Shown piece by piece: positions 14,580 through 23,916 of a stretch of DNA of 64,000 nt (position 1 is the stretch's first letter; the number at the start of each line of letters is the position of its first letter). Where the stretch lies: positions 2,604,001 to 2,668,000 of the forward strand of contig NC_003155.5 of assembly GCF_000009765.2 (NCBI RefSeq). The letters are read 5' to 3'. The stretch is from Streptomyces avermitilis MA-4680 = NBRC 14893 (GTDB lineage Bacteria; Actinomycetota; Actinomycetes; Streptomycetales; Streptomycetaceae). The notes beneath the pieces were generated by a model. That model saw only the letters and a program-made list of their open reading frames with translations. It was not told the DNA's origin and searched no databases. A program made the translations under genes and the position numbers.

Positions 14580-16688
14580 ATGCAGGTCTGGCCTGGAGAG
14601 GCATATCCACTCGGCGCCACGTACGACGGCGCCGGTACCAATTTCGCGGTCTTCTCGGAGGCCGCCCATCGGATCGAGCTGTGTCTGCTGCACGACGACG
14701 GCTCGGAGACGGCGGTGGAACTGAGGGAGACCGACGCGTTCGTGCGGCACGCGTATCTGCCCGGCGTCATGCCGGGGCAGCGGTACGGCTTCCGCGTGCA
14801 CGGCCCGTTCGCGCCGGGGCGCGGGGTGCGCTGCAATTCCGCCAAGCTGCTGCTCGATCCGTACGCGAAGGCGATCAGCGGCGAGATCAAGTGGGGCGAG
14901 GAGGTGTACGGCTACCACTTCGGCGCCCCCGACAAGCGCAACGACCTGGACTCGGCGCCGCACACGATGACCTCGGTCGTGATCAACCCGTACTTCGACT
15001 GGGGCAACGACCGGCGGCCGCGCACCGAGTACCACCACACAGTGCTCTACGAGGCCCATGTGAAGGGCCTGACGATGCGGCATCCCGCGCTGCCCGAGGA
15101 ACTGCGCGGCACGTATGCGGCGCTCGCCCACCCCGCCATCATCGAACACCTGACTGAACTGGGCGTCACCGCGCTCGAACTGATGCCGGTGCACCAGTTC
15201 GTGAACGACCACCGTCTGGTGGACATGGGCCTGAACAACTACTGGGGCTACAACACGATCGGTTTCTTCGCCCCGCACAACGCGTACGCCTCCTGGGGCG
15301 ACCGCGGCCAGCAGGTGCTGGAGTTCAAGTCGGCAGTGAAGGCGCTGCACGAGGCCGGGATCGAGGTCATCCTGGACGTGGTCTACAACCACACGGCCGA
15401 GGGCAACCACATGGGCCCGACGCTCTCCTTCAAGGGCATCGACAACGCGTCGTACTACCGGCTCACCGACGATCCCCGCTACTACATGGACACCACGGGG
15501 ACCGGGAACTCCCTCCTCATGCGCTCCCCGCACGTCCTCCAACTGATCATGGACTCGCTGCGCTACTGGGTCAGCGACATGCATGTCGACGGCTTCCGCT
15601 TCGACCTCGCGGCCACCCTGGCCCGGCAGTTCCACGAGGTGGACCGGCTGTCGTCGTTCTTCGACCTGGTCCAGCAGGACCCGGTGGTCTCCCAGGTGAA
15701 GCTGATCGCCGAGCCGTGGGACGTCGGCGAGGGCGGCTACCAGGTGGGCAACTTCCCGCCGCTGTGGACCGAGTGGAACGGCAAGTACCGCGACACGGTG
15801 CGGGACATGTGGCGGGGCGAGCCGCGTACGCTCGCGGAGTTCGCCTCCCGCCTGACGGGCTCGTCGGACCTCTACCAGGACGACGGCCGCCGTCCCCTCG
15901 CCTCCATCAACTTCGTCACCTGCCACGACGGTTTCACCCTGCACGACCTCGTCGCGTACAACGACAAGCACAACCAGGCCAACGGCGAGGACAACCGGGA
16001 CGGGGAGAGCCACAACCGGTCCTGGAACTGCGGGGCCGAGGGCGACACCGACGATCCGGCGGTGCTGGCGTTGCGGGCGCGCCAGATGCGCAACTTCATC
16101 GCCACGCTGATGCTCTCGCAGGGCGTGCCGATGCTCAGCCACGGGGATGAGTTCGCGCGCACCCAGGGCGGCAACAACAACGCGTACTGCCAGGACGGCG
16201 AGCTGTCGTGGGTGGCGTGGCCCGAGGACGGCAGCGAGCTGCTGGAGTTCACGCGCGCGATGGTGTGGCTGCGGCGCGACCATCCGGTCTTCCGGCGCCG
16301 CCGCTTCTTCCACGGGCGGCCGGTGGAGGGCACGCACGACGAGCTGTCGGACATCGTCTGGTTCACGCCGACGGGTGAGGAGATGATCCAGCGCGACTGG
16401 GATTCGGCGCAGGCACGGGCGCTGACGGTGTTCCTCAACGGCACCGCGATCTCCGAGCCCGGCCCACGCGGAGAGCGGATCTCGGACGACTCCTTCCTGT
16501 TGATGTTCAACGCCTCCCCGAAGTCGCTGGAGTTCGTGGTGCCGGTCGACCACGGCCGCCAGTGGCAGGTCGTCGTCGACACGGCACGCACGGACGGGAT
16601 CCCGCCGGGCACGGTCGCGAAGGTCAAGGCCGGGGACCGGCTGACGCTGGTGGACCGGAGCCTCACGGTGTTGCAGCGGCCGGCCTGA
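14580..16688 (+). CDS. glgX: Glycogen debranching enzyme GlgX/TreX
   Basis: 702 residues from the ATG at 14580 (MQVWPGEAYPLGATYDGAGT), with GGAAGAG nine bases upstream. An N-terminal CBM48-type domain (NFAVFSEAAHRIELCLL) is followed by a GH13 barrel with all four conserved regions: DVVYNHT, DGFRFDLA (nucleophile Asp), LIAEPWDVG (acid Glu) and FVTCHDGFTLHDLVAYN. The segment HNQANGEDNRDGESHNRSWN is diagnostic of GlgX/TreX isoamylases, which cut alpha-1,6 branches of glycogen. It supplies linear maltodextrins to TreY, encoded 440 bases downstream on the same strand. A strong terminator follows the stop codon, so the two genes are probably transcribed separately. Confidence 0.95.
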   Translation: MQVWPGEAYPLGATYDGAGTNFAVFSEAAHRIELCLLHDDGSETAVELRETDAFVRHAYLPGVMPGQRYGFRVHGPFAPGRGVRCNSAKLLLDPYAKAISGEIKWGEEVYGYHFGAPDKRNDLDSAPHTMTSVVINPYFDWGNDRRPRTEYHHTVLYEAHVKGLTMRHPALPEELRGTYAALAHPAIIEHLTELGVTALELMPVHQFVNDHRLVDMGLNNYWGYNTIGFFAPHNAYASWGDRGQQVLEFKSAVKALHEAGIEVILDVVYNHTAEGNHMGPTLSFKGIDNASYYRLTDDPRYYMDTTGTGNSLLMRSPHVLQLIMDSLRYWVSDMHVDGFRFDLAATLARQFHEVDRLSSFFDLVQQDPVVSQVKLIAEPWDVGEGGYQVGNFPPLWTEWNGKYRDTVRDMWRGEPRTLAEFASRLTGSSDLYQDDGRRPLASINFVTCHDGFTLHDLVAYNDKHNQANGEDNRDGESHNRSWNCGAEGDTDDPAVLALRARQMRNFIATLMLSQGVPMLSHGDEFARTQGGNNNAYCQDGELSWVAWPEDGSELLEFTRAMVWLRRDHPVFRRRRFFHGRPVEGTHDELSDIVWFTPTGEEMIQRDWDSAQARALTVFLNGTAISEPGPRGERISDDSFLLMFNASPKSLEFVVPVDHGRQWQVVVDTARTDGIPPGTVAKVKAGDRLTLVDRSLTVLQRPA

Positions 16689-16700
16689 TCAGCCGGACAG

Positions 16701-16727
16701 GCCCGGGGTGAACCGTTCACCCCGGGC
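16701..16727 (+). terminator. Terminator after glgX
   Basis: GCCCGGGGTGAA and TTCACCCCGGGC form a perfect 12-bp stem with a 3-base loop, starting 12 bases after the glgX stop. Confidence 0.8.
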
Positions 16728-17125
16728 GTGGCGGAGCGCTGCGGACGCGCCGTCCGCCCGTGGCCGGGCGGCTTCGGCGCGGACGCGGTCCGGGTGGTCG
16801 GCCGGTTCCACGCCCTGGTCGGGCGAGCGGGCCCTGGCGGCCGATCCGTCCTGACCGGCGCCGGACGCACCACGGACCCCGGCTCCTCCCCCGGCCGGGG
16901 CGCCGGGCAGCACCCGTGGGGGACGGCCGTCCGGGCGAGCGCTCCACCGTCCGGACCTGCGGGGGCCGGGAGCCGCCGGGGGCGTCCGGCCGAGCGCCGA
17001 CGGTACGTCTCGCCTGTGCCCCCGCCCGCCCTCGCTGTCCGTGTCGCACGAATCCAGCCACCCGCGCGGTGACCCGTGCACGCGTCGATGACACGAAAGA
17101 CCGCGAGGCGGGTACGTAGGGTTCC
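16728..17125. other. 398-base region with no gene seen
   Basis: Open frames here have no conserved segments and an Arg/Gly/Pro-rich composition typical of out-of-frame GC-rich DNA. It must contain the treY promoter, but I could not recognise hexamers with confidence. The sequence AGGG about six bases before the treY ATG is the likely ribosome site. Confidence 0.4.
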
Positions 17126-19513
17126 ATGACACCTGAGCGTCCCGAACCCACGGTGCCCACGGCCACGTACCGCCTTCAGCTCCAGCCGGAGTTCCCGTTC
17201 GGTGCGGCGGAGGCGGCCGTGCCGTACCTGGCCTCGCTCGGCGTCTCGCATCTGCATCTGTCGCCGGTCCTCGAGACCGTACCGGGGTCGTTGCACGGCT
17301 ACGACGTCGTCGACCACGCGCGCGTGCGGGACGAACTGGGCGGCGAGAGGGGACTGCGCTCCCTGGCGCGCACCGCGCGGGAGCACGGCCTCGGCCTGGT
17401 CGTGGACATCGTGCCGAACCACATGGCCGCGGCCCCGCGCCACAACCGCCCCCTCTGGGAGGTGCTGCGCGAGGGACCGGATTCCGCGTACGCGCACTGG
17501 TTCGACGTCGACTGGGACGCACAGGGCGGGCAGCTGCTGCTGCCGGTGCTGGGGCAACCGCTCGGCGCGGAGATCGACCGGCTGAAGGTCGACGGCGACG
17601 TGCTGCGCTACTACGACCATGTCTTCCCGCTGCGCGAGGGCACCGGGAAGCTGCCGCTGCCGCAGCTCCTCGATGCCCAGTGGTATCGCCCGGTGTGGTG
17701 GCGGCTGGCGCGCACCGAACTCAACTACCGGCGCTTCTTCAGCATCTCCGAGCTCATCGGGGTGCGCGTCGAGGACCCGGAGGTCTTCACCGCGACGCAC
17801 GCCACCGTGCTGCGGCTGCTCGACGAGGGTGTCGTCGACGGCCTGCGCATCGACCACCCCGACGGTCTCGCCGACCCGGACGCGTATCTGCGCCGCCTCC
17901 ACGCGGCCACCGGGGGCCGCTGGACCGTCGTCGAGAAGATCCTCACGGACGGCGAGCACCTCCCCGCCGCCTGGCCCGTCGCGGGAACCACCGGCTACGA
18001 CGCCCTGCGTCACGTCGACGGGCTTTTCACGGACCCGGCGGGAGCGGGCGAACTCCTCGGCCAGTACCGGCGTTTCGCGGCCCCCCAGGCCGATCGCGGC
18101 GGCCACTGGGAAGCGACCGTGCGGCGCGCCGCGTACAAGGTGGTCACCCATGAGCTGGCCACCGAGGTGGACCGCCTCACGCGCGCGGCGAGCCGCCTGT
18201 GCGCCACCTCCCCGGACCCCGCCCTGCGCGACCACGCCCCCTGGGCGCTGCGCACCGCGCTGCAAGAGCTCCTCGTACGTCTCGAGGTGTACCGCCCGTA
18301 CGCCTCCGGGGACGCCGCCGCGGTCGTCACCGAGGAGGCCGCCGCCGAGGCCCGTGCCGTCTTCACGGTGCCCGAGGAGGCCGGTGCGGTGAGCGTCGTA
18401 CGGGATCTGGCGCTGGGGCGGGCCGGTGACGGGCCCGGGCACCTGGAGTTCCGGGCCCGGTTCGCGCAGACGTCGTCGGCGCTGCGGGCCAAGTCCGTGG
18501 AGGACACGGGGTTCTATCGCTACGTCCCGCTTCTGTCGGCGAACGAGGTGGGCGGGAACCCGGGCAGTCCGGCCGTCTCCCCCCAGGACTTCCACGCGTA
18601 CTGCGCGCGCGTGCAGCGCGACTGGCCCGCGACCGGCACCGCTTTGTCGACGCACGACACGAAGCGCAGCGCCGACGTGCGCGCGGCCGTCTCCGTGCTC
18701 ACCCAGTGCCCGGAGCGCTGGGCCGACACGCTCGCGGAGGTGACCCGCGCCGGCGACGGCGTGCCCGACCCGCACGTCGCCTGGGCCGCCTGGCAGACGG
18801 TCCTCGGGCTCGGACCGGCGGCCGAGGAGCGCGTACAGGCGGCCCTGCTGAAGCACGTCAGGGAGGCCGGGCTGCACACCGCCTGGACCGAGCAGGACCC
18901 CGCGTACGAGGAGACGGTGGCGGCGTTCGTCGCGCAGGGCCCGTGCGGGGCGCCGGGGCGGCTCGTGACGGACTTCCGGGCCGAGTTGGGCCCGCATGTC
19001 CGGGCGAACGTTCTCGGGGCCGCTCTGGTCCATCTGACGATGCCGGGTGTGCCGGACGTCTACCAGGGGACGGAGGGCGAGTACCGGGCGCTGGTCGACC
19101 CGGACAACCGTGGGGTGTTCGCACCCCAGGAGCAGCCCTCGGCGAAGTCCGCGCTCACGACGGCGGCCCTGCGGCTGCGCGGGCGGCGCCCGGAGGTCTT
19201 CGGTGACGCGGCGACGTACGAGCCCCTCGAGGCCGAGGGGCCGGGCGCCGCCCACTGTGTGGCCTTCGTGCGCTCCGGGGAGGTGCTCACGGCAGTGACC
19301 CGGCTGTCGCTGCGGCTGGCGGAGGCGGGCGGCTGGCGCGACACGGCCCTCGCGCTGCCGCCGGGCCGGTGGGCCGACGCACTCGCCCCGGAGCGGGAGT
19401 TCGAGGGCCACACGCGCGTGGTGGAGCTTTTCGGGTCCTCGCCCGTGGTGCTGCTGGAGCGGCTCGGGGGCCGAGTGGGCGGCGTACAGGCGACGGTGGC
19501 CGGACCGCGGTGA
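17126..19513 (+). CDS. treY: Malto-oligosyltrehalose synthase TreY
   Basis: 795 residues starting MTPERPEPTVPTATYRLQLQ. TreY turns the reducing end of a maltodextrin into a trehalose unit by intramolecular transglycosylation. GH13 motifs are visible: VVDIVPNHMAAAP near residue 92, DGLRIDHPDGLADPD with the nucleophile Asp, VVEKIL with the acid Glu, and STHDTKRSADVRAA. The last motif and NYRRFFSISELIGVRVEDP are typical of TreY. Size is within the usual 700-830 residues. It lies between glgX and, 6.7 kb downstream, treZ, which completes the pathway. Its stop is 13 bases from the end of the convergent LysR gene. Confidence 0.95.
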   Translation: MTPERPEPTVPTATYRLQLQPEFPFGAAEAAVPYLASLGVSHLHLSPVLETVPGSLHGYDVVDHARVRDELGGERGLRSLARTAREHGLGLVVDIVPNHMAAAPRHNRPLWEVLREGPDSAYAHWFDVDWDAQGGQLLLPVLGQPLGAEIDRLKVDGDVLRYYDHVFPLREGTGKLPLPQLLDAQWYRPVWWRLARTELNYRRFFSISELIGVRVEDPEVFTATHATVLRLLDEGVVDGLRIDHPDGLADPDAYLRRLHAATGGRWTVVEKILTDGEHLPAAWPVAGTTGYDALRHVDGLFTDPAGAGELLGQYRRFAAPQADRGGHWEATVRRAAYKVVTHELATEVDRLTRAASRLCATSPDPALRDHAPWALRTALQELLVRLEVYRPYASGDAAAVVTEEAAAEARAVFTVPEEAGAVSVVRDLALGRAGDGPGHLEFRARFAQTSSALRAKSVEDTGFYRYVPLLSANEVGGNPGSPAVSPQDFHAYCARVQRDWPATGTALSTHDTKRSADVRAAVSVLTQCPERWADTLAEVTRAGDGVPDPHVAWAAWQTVLGLGPAAEERVQAALLKHVREAGLHTAWTEQDPAYEETVAAFVAQGPCGAPGRLVTDFRAELGPHVRANVLGAALVHLTMPGVPDVYQGTEGEYRALVDPDNRGVFAPQEQPSAKSALTTAALRLRGRRPEVFGDAATYEPLEAEGPGAAHCVAFVRSGEVLTAVTRLSLRLAEAGGWRDTALALPPGRWADALAPEREFEGHTRVVELFGSSPVVLLERLGGRVGGVQATVAGPR

Positions 19514-19526
19514 CCTGAAGGGGTGG

Positions 19527-20516
19527 TCAACGGGCGTCGAGAAGGGCCGTCGGCGGGAGCGGCCGGGCCGTCTCCGGGGCCCCGCAGTCGGCGGGCCGCG
19601 CGATGCCGTCCTCGCAGGCCTCCGCGGGCGCCGCCGGGAGCCCTCCATACCGGCGCAGGAGCTCCACGAAGGCCGCGGCGGCACCCGAGGGCGGCACGCG
19701 GGAGAAGACCGTCAGGGGACGCCTCCAGGGCGGGTCCACGGAGAGTACGACGCAGTCCTCGCCGACCGCGCCGCGCACGATGTGCGAGGGCGCGGTGCTG
19801 ACGCCCACACCGGCCGCCGCCATACGCACCGCCGTCGAGGTGTGCTCGGTGAACACGGCGGTACGCGGCCGGAATCCGGCCTGCCCGCAGGCCCAGTCGA
19901 GAAACCGCTGTCCGTGCACGACGGGCTCCATGGCGCACCGGATCCACGAGCGGTCCGACAACTCGGGCAGCGTCACCGTCGTACGGCCCGCGAAACGGTC
20001 GTCGAAGGGCACCACGAGGACGATCTCCTCCTCGCCGACCGGCACGACGCTGCCGGGCCAGTCCCGCGGCGCGGGCCCGACCGCGAGGTCGGCGGTGCCG
20101 CGCTCGACCTGTTCCTCCAGCGCCTCGGAGGTGGCGTACTCGTGGAGGTGCAGCACGACCTGGGGGTGGGCGGTACGCCAGCGGGCGAAGACGTCGGGGA
20201 GCACCCCCACGGCGACGGAGTGGACGGCCGCGATGTGCAGTTCGCCGCCTTCGGCTCCGGCGGAGGCGCGGGCCGCGCGGCGGGCCTGGGCGGCGCTGCG
20301 CACGGCGAGTTCGGCGTGCGGGCGGAAGGCGCGGCCCATCGGGGTGAGGCGCACCCCGCGCGGCATGCGCTCCAGGAGCGCACCGCCGACCGACCTCTCC
20401 AGGGCCTTGATCTGGTGCGAGAGCGCGGGCTGGGTGACATGGAGGGTCTCGGCCGCGCGGGTGAAGGACGCCTCTTCGACGACGGCGAGGAAGTACTCCA
20501 TCTGCCGCAGACTCAT
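19527..20516 (-). CDS. LysR family transcriptional regulator
   Basis: 329 residues from the ATG at 20516 (MSLRQMEYFLAVVEEASFTR), with AAGG eight bases upstream. The N-terminal winged helix-turn-helix is classic: RAAETLHVTQPALSHQIKAL. The C-terminal substrate-binding domain shows ELHIAAVHSVAVGVLPDVF and PLTVFSRVPPSG. It is divergent from the dihydrolipoamide-dehydrogenase-like gene with an 88-base gap that holds two T-N11-A boxes, so it most likely controls that gene and itself. The effector is not evident. The last 30 residues (CEDGIARPADCGAPETARPL) extend beyond the usual domain end. Confidence 0.9.
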   Translation of the reverse strand: MSLRQMEYFLAVVEEASFTRAAETLHVTQPALSHQIKALERSVGGALLERMPRGVRLTPMGRAFRPHAELAVRSAAQARRAARASAGAEGGELHIAAVHSVAVGVLPDVFARWRTAHPQVVLHLHEYATSEALEEQVERGTADLAVGPAPRDWPGSVVPVGEEEIVLVVPFDDRFAGRTTVTLPELSDRSWIRCAMEPVVHGQRFLDWACGQAGFRPRTAVFTEHTSTAVRMAAAGVGVSTAPSHIVRGAVGEDCVVLSVDPPWRRPLTVFSRVPPSGAAAAFVELLRRYGGLPAAPAEACEDGIARPADCGAPETARPLPPTALLDAR

Positions 20517-20530
20517 CTCCCCCGCCTTCC

Positions 20531-20583
20531 ATGAGCATTCTGCATGGCTTCCACAAGAACATTGCCTTGGATCTATGACAAGG
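20531..20583. promoter_or_regulatory. Two LysR-type T-N11-A boxes in the divergent promoter
   Basis: CCTTG-N9-CAAGG (20565-20583) and ATG-N9-CAT (20531-20545) are inverted repeats that each contain the T-N11-A core of LysR-type sites. They are spaced 34 bases start to start, about three helical turns, between the regulator and the flavoprotein gene. This is the arrangement expected for a recruitment site and an activation site. Confidence 0.5.
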
Positions 20584-20604
20584 GGAGGGCGGAAGGTGGA
20601 GAAC

Positions 20605-22032
20605 ATGAACACACCGGACGTCATCGTCATCGGAGGCGGCACCGGCGGCTACAGCGCCGCCCTGCGCGCCGCCGCCCTCGGTCTGACCGTGGTGCTCGCC
20701 GAGCGGGACAAGGTCGGCGGAACCTGTCTGCACCGTGGCTGCATTCCGAGCAAGGCGATGCTGCACGCCGCAGAACTGGTCGACGGCATCGCCGAGGCGC
20801 GCGAGCGCTGGGGGGTGAAGGCCACGCTGGACGACATCGACTGGCCTGCGCTCGTCGCCACGCGCGACGACATAGTGACGCGCAACCACCGCGGCGTGGA
20901 GGCGCACCTCGCCCACGCGCGCGTGCGCGTCGTCCGGGGCAGTGCCCGGCTGACCGGTCCGCGCAGCGTCCGCGTCGAGGGTGCTCCGGACGACCTGCCG
21001 GGCGGCGCGGGCGACTTCACCGCGCGCCGGGGCATCGTCCTGGCGACCGGCTCACGGCCGCGTACGCTCCCGGGGCTCGTGCCGGACGGGCGGCGCGTGG
21101 TGACGAGCGACGACGCGCTGTTCGCGCCCGGCCTCCCCCGCTCCGTGCTGGTCCTGGGCGGCGGTGCGATCGGGGTCGAGTACGCCTCGTTCCACCGCTC
21201 CATGGGTGCGGAGGTCACTCTCGTCGAGGCCGCCGACCGGATCGTGCCGCTCGAAGACGTCGACGTCAGCCGTCATCTGACGCGCGGTCTGAAGAAGCGC
21301 GGCATCGATGTGCGGGCGGGGGCGCGGCTGCTCGACGCCGAACTCCTGGAGGCGGGGGTACGCGCGCGCGTACGCACCGTGCGGGGCGAGATCCGCACAC
21401 TGGAGGCCGAGCGGCTCCTGGTGGCGGTCGGGCGGGCGCCGGTCACCGACGGGCTGGACCTGGCCGCCGCGGGCCTGGCGACGGACGAGCGGGGTTTTGT
21501 GACGCCGTCCGACTGGGACCGTCTGGAGACCGCGGTGCCCGGCATCCACGTGGTGGGCGACCTGCTGCCACCGCCGTCCCTGGGACTGGCCCACGCGTCG
21601 TTCGCCGAGGGCCTGTCGGTGGCCGAGACGCTGGCCGGGCTGCCGTCCGCGCCCGTGGACTACGCGGCCGTGCCCCGGGTCACGTACTCGTCGCCGCAGA
21701 CCGCCTCCGTGGGGCTGGGCGAGGCGGAGGCACGCGCGCGTGGACACGAGGTGGACGTCAACACGATGCCGCTGACCGCCGTCGCCAAGGGCATGGTCCA
21801 CGGCCGGGGCGGGATGGTGAAGGTCGTCGCCGAGGAGGGCGGCGGGCAGGTGCTCGGCGTGCATCTGGTGGGCCCCCACGTGTCCGAGATGATCGCCGAG
21901 AGCCAGCTGATCGTCGGCTGGGACGCACAGCCCTCCGACGTGGCCCGGCACATCCACGCGCACCCCACGCTGTCCGAGGCGGTCGGCGAAACGTTTCTCA
22001 CGCTCGCGGGACGGGGGCTGCATCAGCAGTGA
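20605..22032 (+). CDS. lpdA: Dihydrolipoamide dehydrogenase-like flavoprotein
   Basis: 475 residues from the ATG at 20605 (MNTPDVIVIGGGTGGYSAAL), GGAG four bases upstream. FAD-binding GGGTGGYSAA is followed by the redox disulfide GGTCLHRGCIPSK, an NAD-binding VLVLGGGAIGVEYASF, VHVVGDLLPPP and the C-terminal catalytic HIHAHPTLSEAVGE. These are the marks of the E3 component of 2-oxoacid dehydrogenase complexes, which reoxidises dihydrolipoamide with NAD. No E1 or E2 genes are nearby, so it may serve a distant complex or act alone. The divergent LysR gene and its boxes suggest dedicated control, unusual for a housekeeping E3. Confidence 0.85.
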   Translation: MNTPDVIVIGGGTGGYSAALRAAALGLTVVLAERDKVGGTCLHRGCIPSKAMLHAAELVDGIAEARERWGVKATLDDIDWPALVATRDDIVTRNHRGVEAHLAHARVRVVRGSARLTGPRSVRVEGAPDDLPGGAGDFTARRGIVLATGSRPRTLPGLVPDGRRVVTSDDALFAPGLPRSVLVLGGGAIGVEYASFHRSMGAEVTLVEAADRIVPLEDVDVSRHLTRGLKKRGIDVRAGARLLDAELLEAGVRARVRTVRGEIRTLEAERLLVAVGRAPVTDGLDLAAAGLATDERGFVTPSDWDRLETAVPGIHVVGDLLPPPSLGLAHASFAEGLSVAETLAGLPSAPVDYAAVPRVTYSSPQTASVGLGEAEARARGHEVDVNTMPLTAVAKGMVHGRGGMVKVVAEEGGGQVLGVHLVGPHVSEMIAESQLIVGWDAQPSDVARHIHAHPTLSEAVGETFLTLAGRGLHQQ

Positions 22033-22094
22033 GGCCCGCCGCGGAGGGAGCCGGACCGCCCCTGCGAGGACGGGGCACGCCGTCAACGCCTCTT

Positions 22095-22110
22095 GGCGCC
22101 CCCTGGCGCC
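22095..22110 (+). terminator. Possible weak terminator after lpdA
   Basis: GGCGCC-CCCT-GGCGCC forms a 6-bp GC stem about 60 bases after the lpdA stop. A TTGACA at about 22126 follows it and could be the -35 of the next gene. Confidence 0.35.
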
Positions 22111-22185
22111 GCCCCGTCTTCTCCTTGACAGTTCCCCCCGGCCGTGGACTACTGCGGATTGCGACGTCGGGCGGACCAAACGGGG

Positions 22186-23436
22186 GTGAGTCTCCTGCCG
22201 GAGCAGCGCTACCCCAGTGTGACCGAAATCGTTTCGTCCGCCCGCGCGCTGGCGGCTCACCGGCCCGGCCTGTGCGCGCTCAGACAAGTCGGTGTCTCCC
22301 GCGCGGGCCGACCTCTGCACCTGCTGTCCGTCGGCCACGCGACCCGTGCCGTCCTGGTCGTCGCGGGCGCCCACGCCAACGAGCCGACCGGCGGTTCGAC
22401 CCTGCTGTCACTCGCCGAACGGGTGCTGTACGAGCGGGAGTTGCGGGACGGCACCTCCTGGCACTTCCTGCTCTGCGCGGACCCGGACGGCGCGGCCCTG
22501 CATGTGACTCCGGCGCCGCGCACACTGTTCGACTACCACCTCGGGTTCTTCCGTCCGGCGGGCCCCGAGCAGCCGGAGTGGTCGCCGTCCGTGCTGCCGC
22601 CGGACCGGCTGCCGCCCGAGACACGCGCGCTGACCCGGGTCATCGACGAACTGCGCCCCTACCTTCAGGTGACGCTCCACGGCACCGATCTGGGCGGCAG
22701 CTGGGTGCAGTTGACGAAGGACATCCCCGGCCTCGCCGAGCCGTTCGCGAAGTCCGCGGCGGAGCTGCACATTCCGGTGGAGACGGGCGCCTCCGACGCG
22801 GCGGGCTGGCCCGCGTCCGGTCCCGGCGTCCATGTGATGCCCGCGCCGGGTTCGAACGCGGCGTACCCGAGCATGCCCGACGACGCCCGGCACAGCACCT
22901 GGTACCACACCCATCGGTACGGCGGTCTCACCGCGGTCGTCGAGGTCCCGATGTGGGCGAGCGACCTGGTGGACGATCCGGCGCCGCACCCGGCGCCCGC
23001 GGCGGCCCTGCGGCAGCTGGGGCGGCGGCTGCTGCGGGACGCGCTGGAGGTGGAACTGGTCCTCACGGAGGCGCTGCCGCGGCTGCCCGGCCCCGACGGG
23101 CCGCTGCTGCGCGCCGCCAAGTGGGCGCTGGAGCTGGTCCCGGGGCTCGCGGGCGACTGGGCGCAGGCGCCGCCCGCGGACACCACGATGGCGTACGTCG
23201 GCAGTGTCGACGCGTTCGGCCGCCGGCTGCCGCTGCGGGCCGCCGCGATGCTGCTGCGGGTCCTCCAGGAGGCCGACGACCGCGCCGCGCCGCGCCTCGA
23301 ACAGCTCGTCGCGGCCTGGAGCGACGCCTTCGCCGTACGCTTCCGCGCGCGCTGGGTCCCCCTGGAGGACCAGGTCGAACATCAGTCCCGTACGGTCGTG
23401 GCGGCGGCCCGGCACGCGCGGGACCGTGCGGCGTGA
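22186..23436 (+). CDS. M14 family zinc carboxypeptidase (paralogue 1)
   Basis: 416 residues from the GTG at 22186 (VSLLPEQRYPSVTEIVSSAR); a GTG at 22144 would add 14 residues, but alignment with the paralogue at 23913-25322 favours this one. Zinc ligands are in VVAGAHANEPTGG (His63, Glu66) and QVTLHGTDLGG (His165); the catalytic Glu is in TAVVEVPMW. M14 enzymes remove C-terminal residues from peptides or cleave peptidoglycan stem peptides. No signal peptide is visible, so it should act in the cytoplasm. It runs toward the inhibitor gene and the second carboxypeptidase, which are on the other strand, and a hairpin separates them. Confidence 0.85.
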   Translation: MSLLPEQRYPSVTEIVSSARALAAHRPGLCALRQVGVSRAGRPLHLLSVGHATRAVLVVAGAHANEPTGGSTLLSLAERVLYERELRDGTSWHFLLCADPDGAALHVTPAPRTLFDYHLGFFRPAGPEQPEWSPSVLPPDRLPPETRALTRVIDELRPYLQVTLHGTDLGGSWVQLTKDIPGLAEPFAKSAAELHIPVETGASDAAGWPASGPGVHVMPAPGSNAAYPSMPDDARHSTWYHTHRYGGLTAVVEVPMWASDLVDDPAPHPAPAAALRQLGRRLLRDALEVELVLTEALPRLPGPDGPLLRAAKWALELVPGLAGDWAQAPPADTTMAYVGSVDAFGRRLPLRAAAMLLRVLQEADDRAAPRLEQLVAAWSDAFAVRFRARWVPLEDQVEHQSRTVVAAARHARDRAA

Positions 23437-23440
23437 CGTC

Positions 23441-23460
23441 CGGGCTCCGGAAAGAGCCCG
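23441..23460. terminator. Bidirectional terminator between carboxypeptidase 1 and the inhibitor
   Basis: CGGGCTC and GAGCCCG form a 7-bp stem with a 6-base loop (CGGAAA), 4 bases after one stop codon and 15 bases before the end of the convergent gene. Confidence 0.6.
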
Positions 23461-23475
23461 CCGGGCGCGCCCCGG

Positions 23476-23916
23476 TCAGCTCCGCAGACCGGGCGTCGGC
23501 CCGTCCGACGCCTGCTCCGAGAGCGCGAACACCGCTCCGGTCTCCCCCTCCAACCCGCAGGCGTTCCCGAAGGCGTGGCGGTACTCGACGTGCCGCCCGT
23601 TCCACTCGCCGTGCGCGTCCGCGGTCACCGGGGCGTAGATCATCGGGCAGAACGTGCGCTTGGGCGGGATCCGGGTGATGTCCCCGTCGGCGGCCGCCAG
23701 TTCCTCGCACGCCCGGGCCGCGTGCGCGTGCCCGTGGGGCGGGTCGCACGTCAGGAGCCTGCTGATGTGACTGGAGCGGGCGTCGCCCGTGGTGACCGTC
23801 ACATAGAGCCAGTTGCCGGGGGTCACCCGGTGGGCCGCCGCCTGGGCCGGGGCCGCGCTGAGCAGGGCGATCGCGGCCAGCAGGGCGCCGGGGACCGCCA
23901 TGGTCGTCTTCGTCAT
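23476..23916 (-). CDS. Subtilisin inhibitor family (SSI) secreted protease inhibitor
   Basis: 146 residues. A signal peptide (residues 1-27, ending in APAQAAA) precedes a domain with the four cysteines of Streptomyces subtilisin inhibitors: Cys57, Cys70, Cys90 and Cys120, expected to pair as two disulfides. The reactive-site loop reads RTFCPMIYAP; by analogy with SSI (CPM-V) the bond cut is Met92-Ile93, which predicts inhibition of subtilisin- or chymotrypsin-like proteases. The closing GNACGLEGETGAVFAL is also typical. The ATG overlaps the stop of the carboxypeptidase gene upstream (ATGA), so the two are translationally coupled, an odd pairing of a peptidase with a secreted inhibitor. Confidence 0.9.
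   Translation of the reverse strand: MTKTTMAVPGALLAAIALLSAAPAQAAAHRVTPGNWLYVTVTTGDARSSHISRLLTCDPPHGHAHAARACEELAAADGDITRIPPKRTFCPMIYAPVTADAHGEWNGRHVEYRHAFGNACGLEGETGAVFALSEQASDGPTPGLRS

Noticed and set aside
16728..17072. Gene between glgX and treY
   Set aside because: Open frames are Arg/Gly/Pro-rich and without conserved segments, as expected of random frames in GC-rich DNA.
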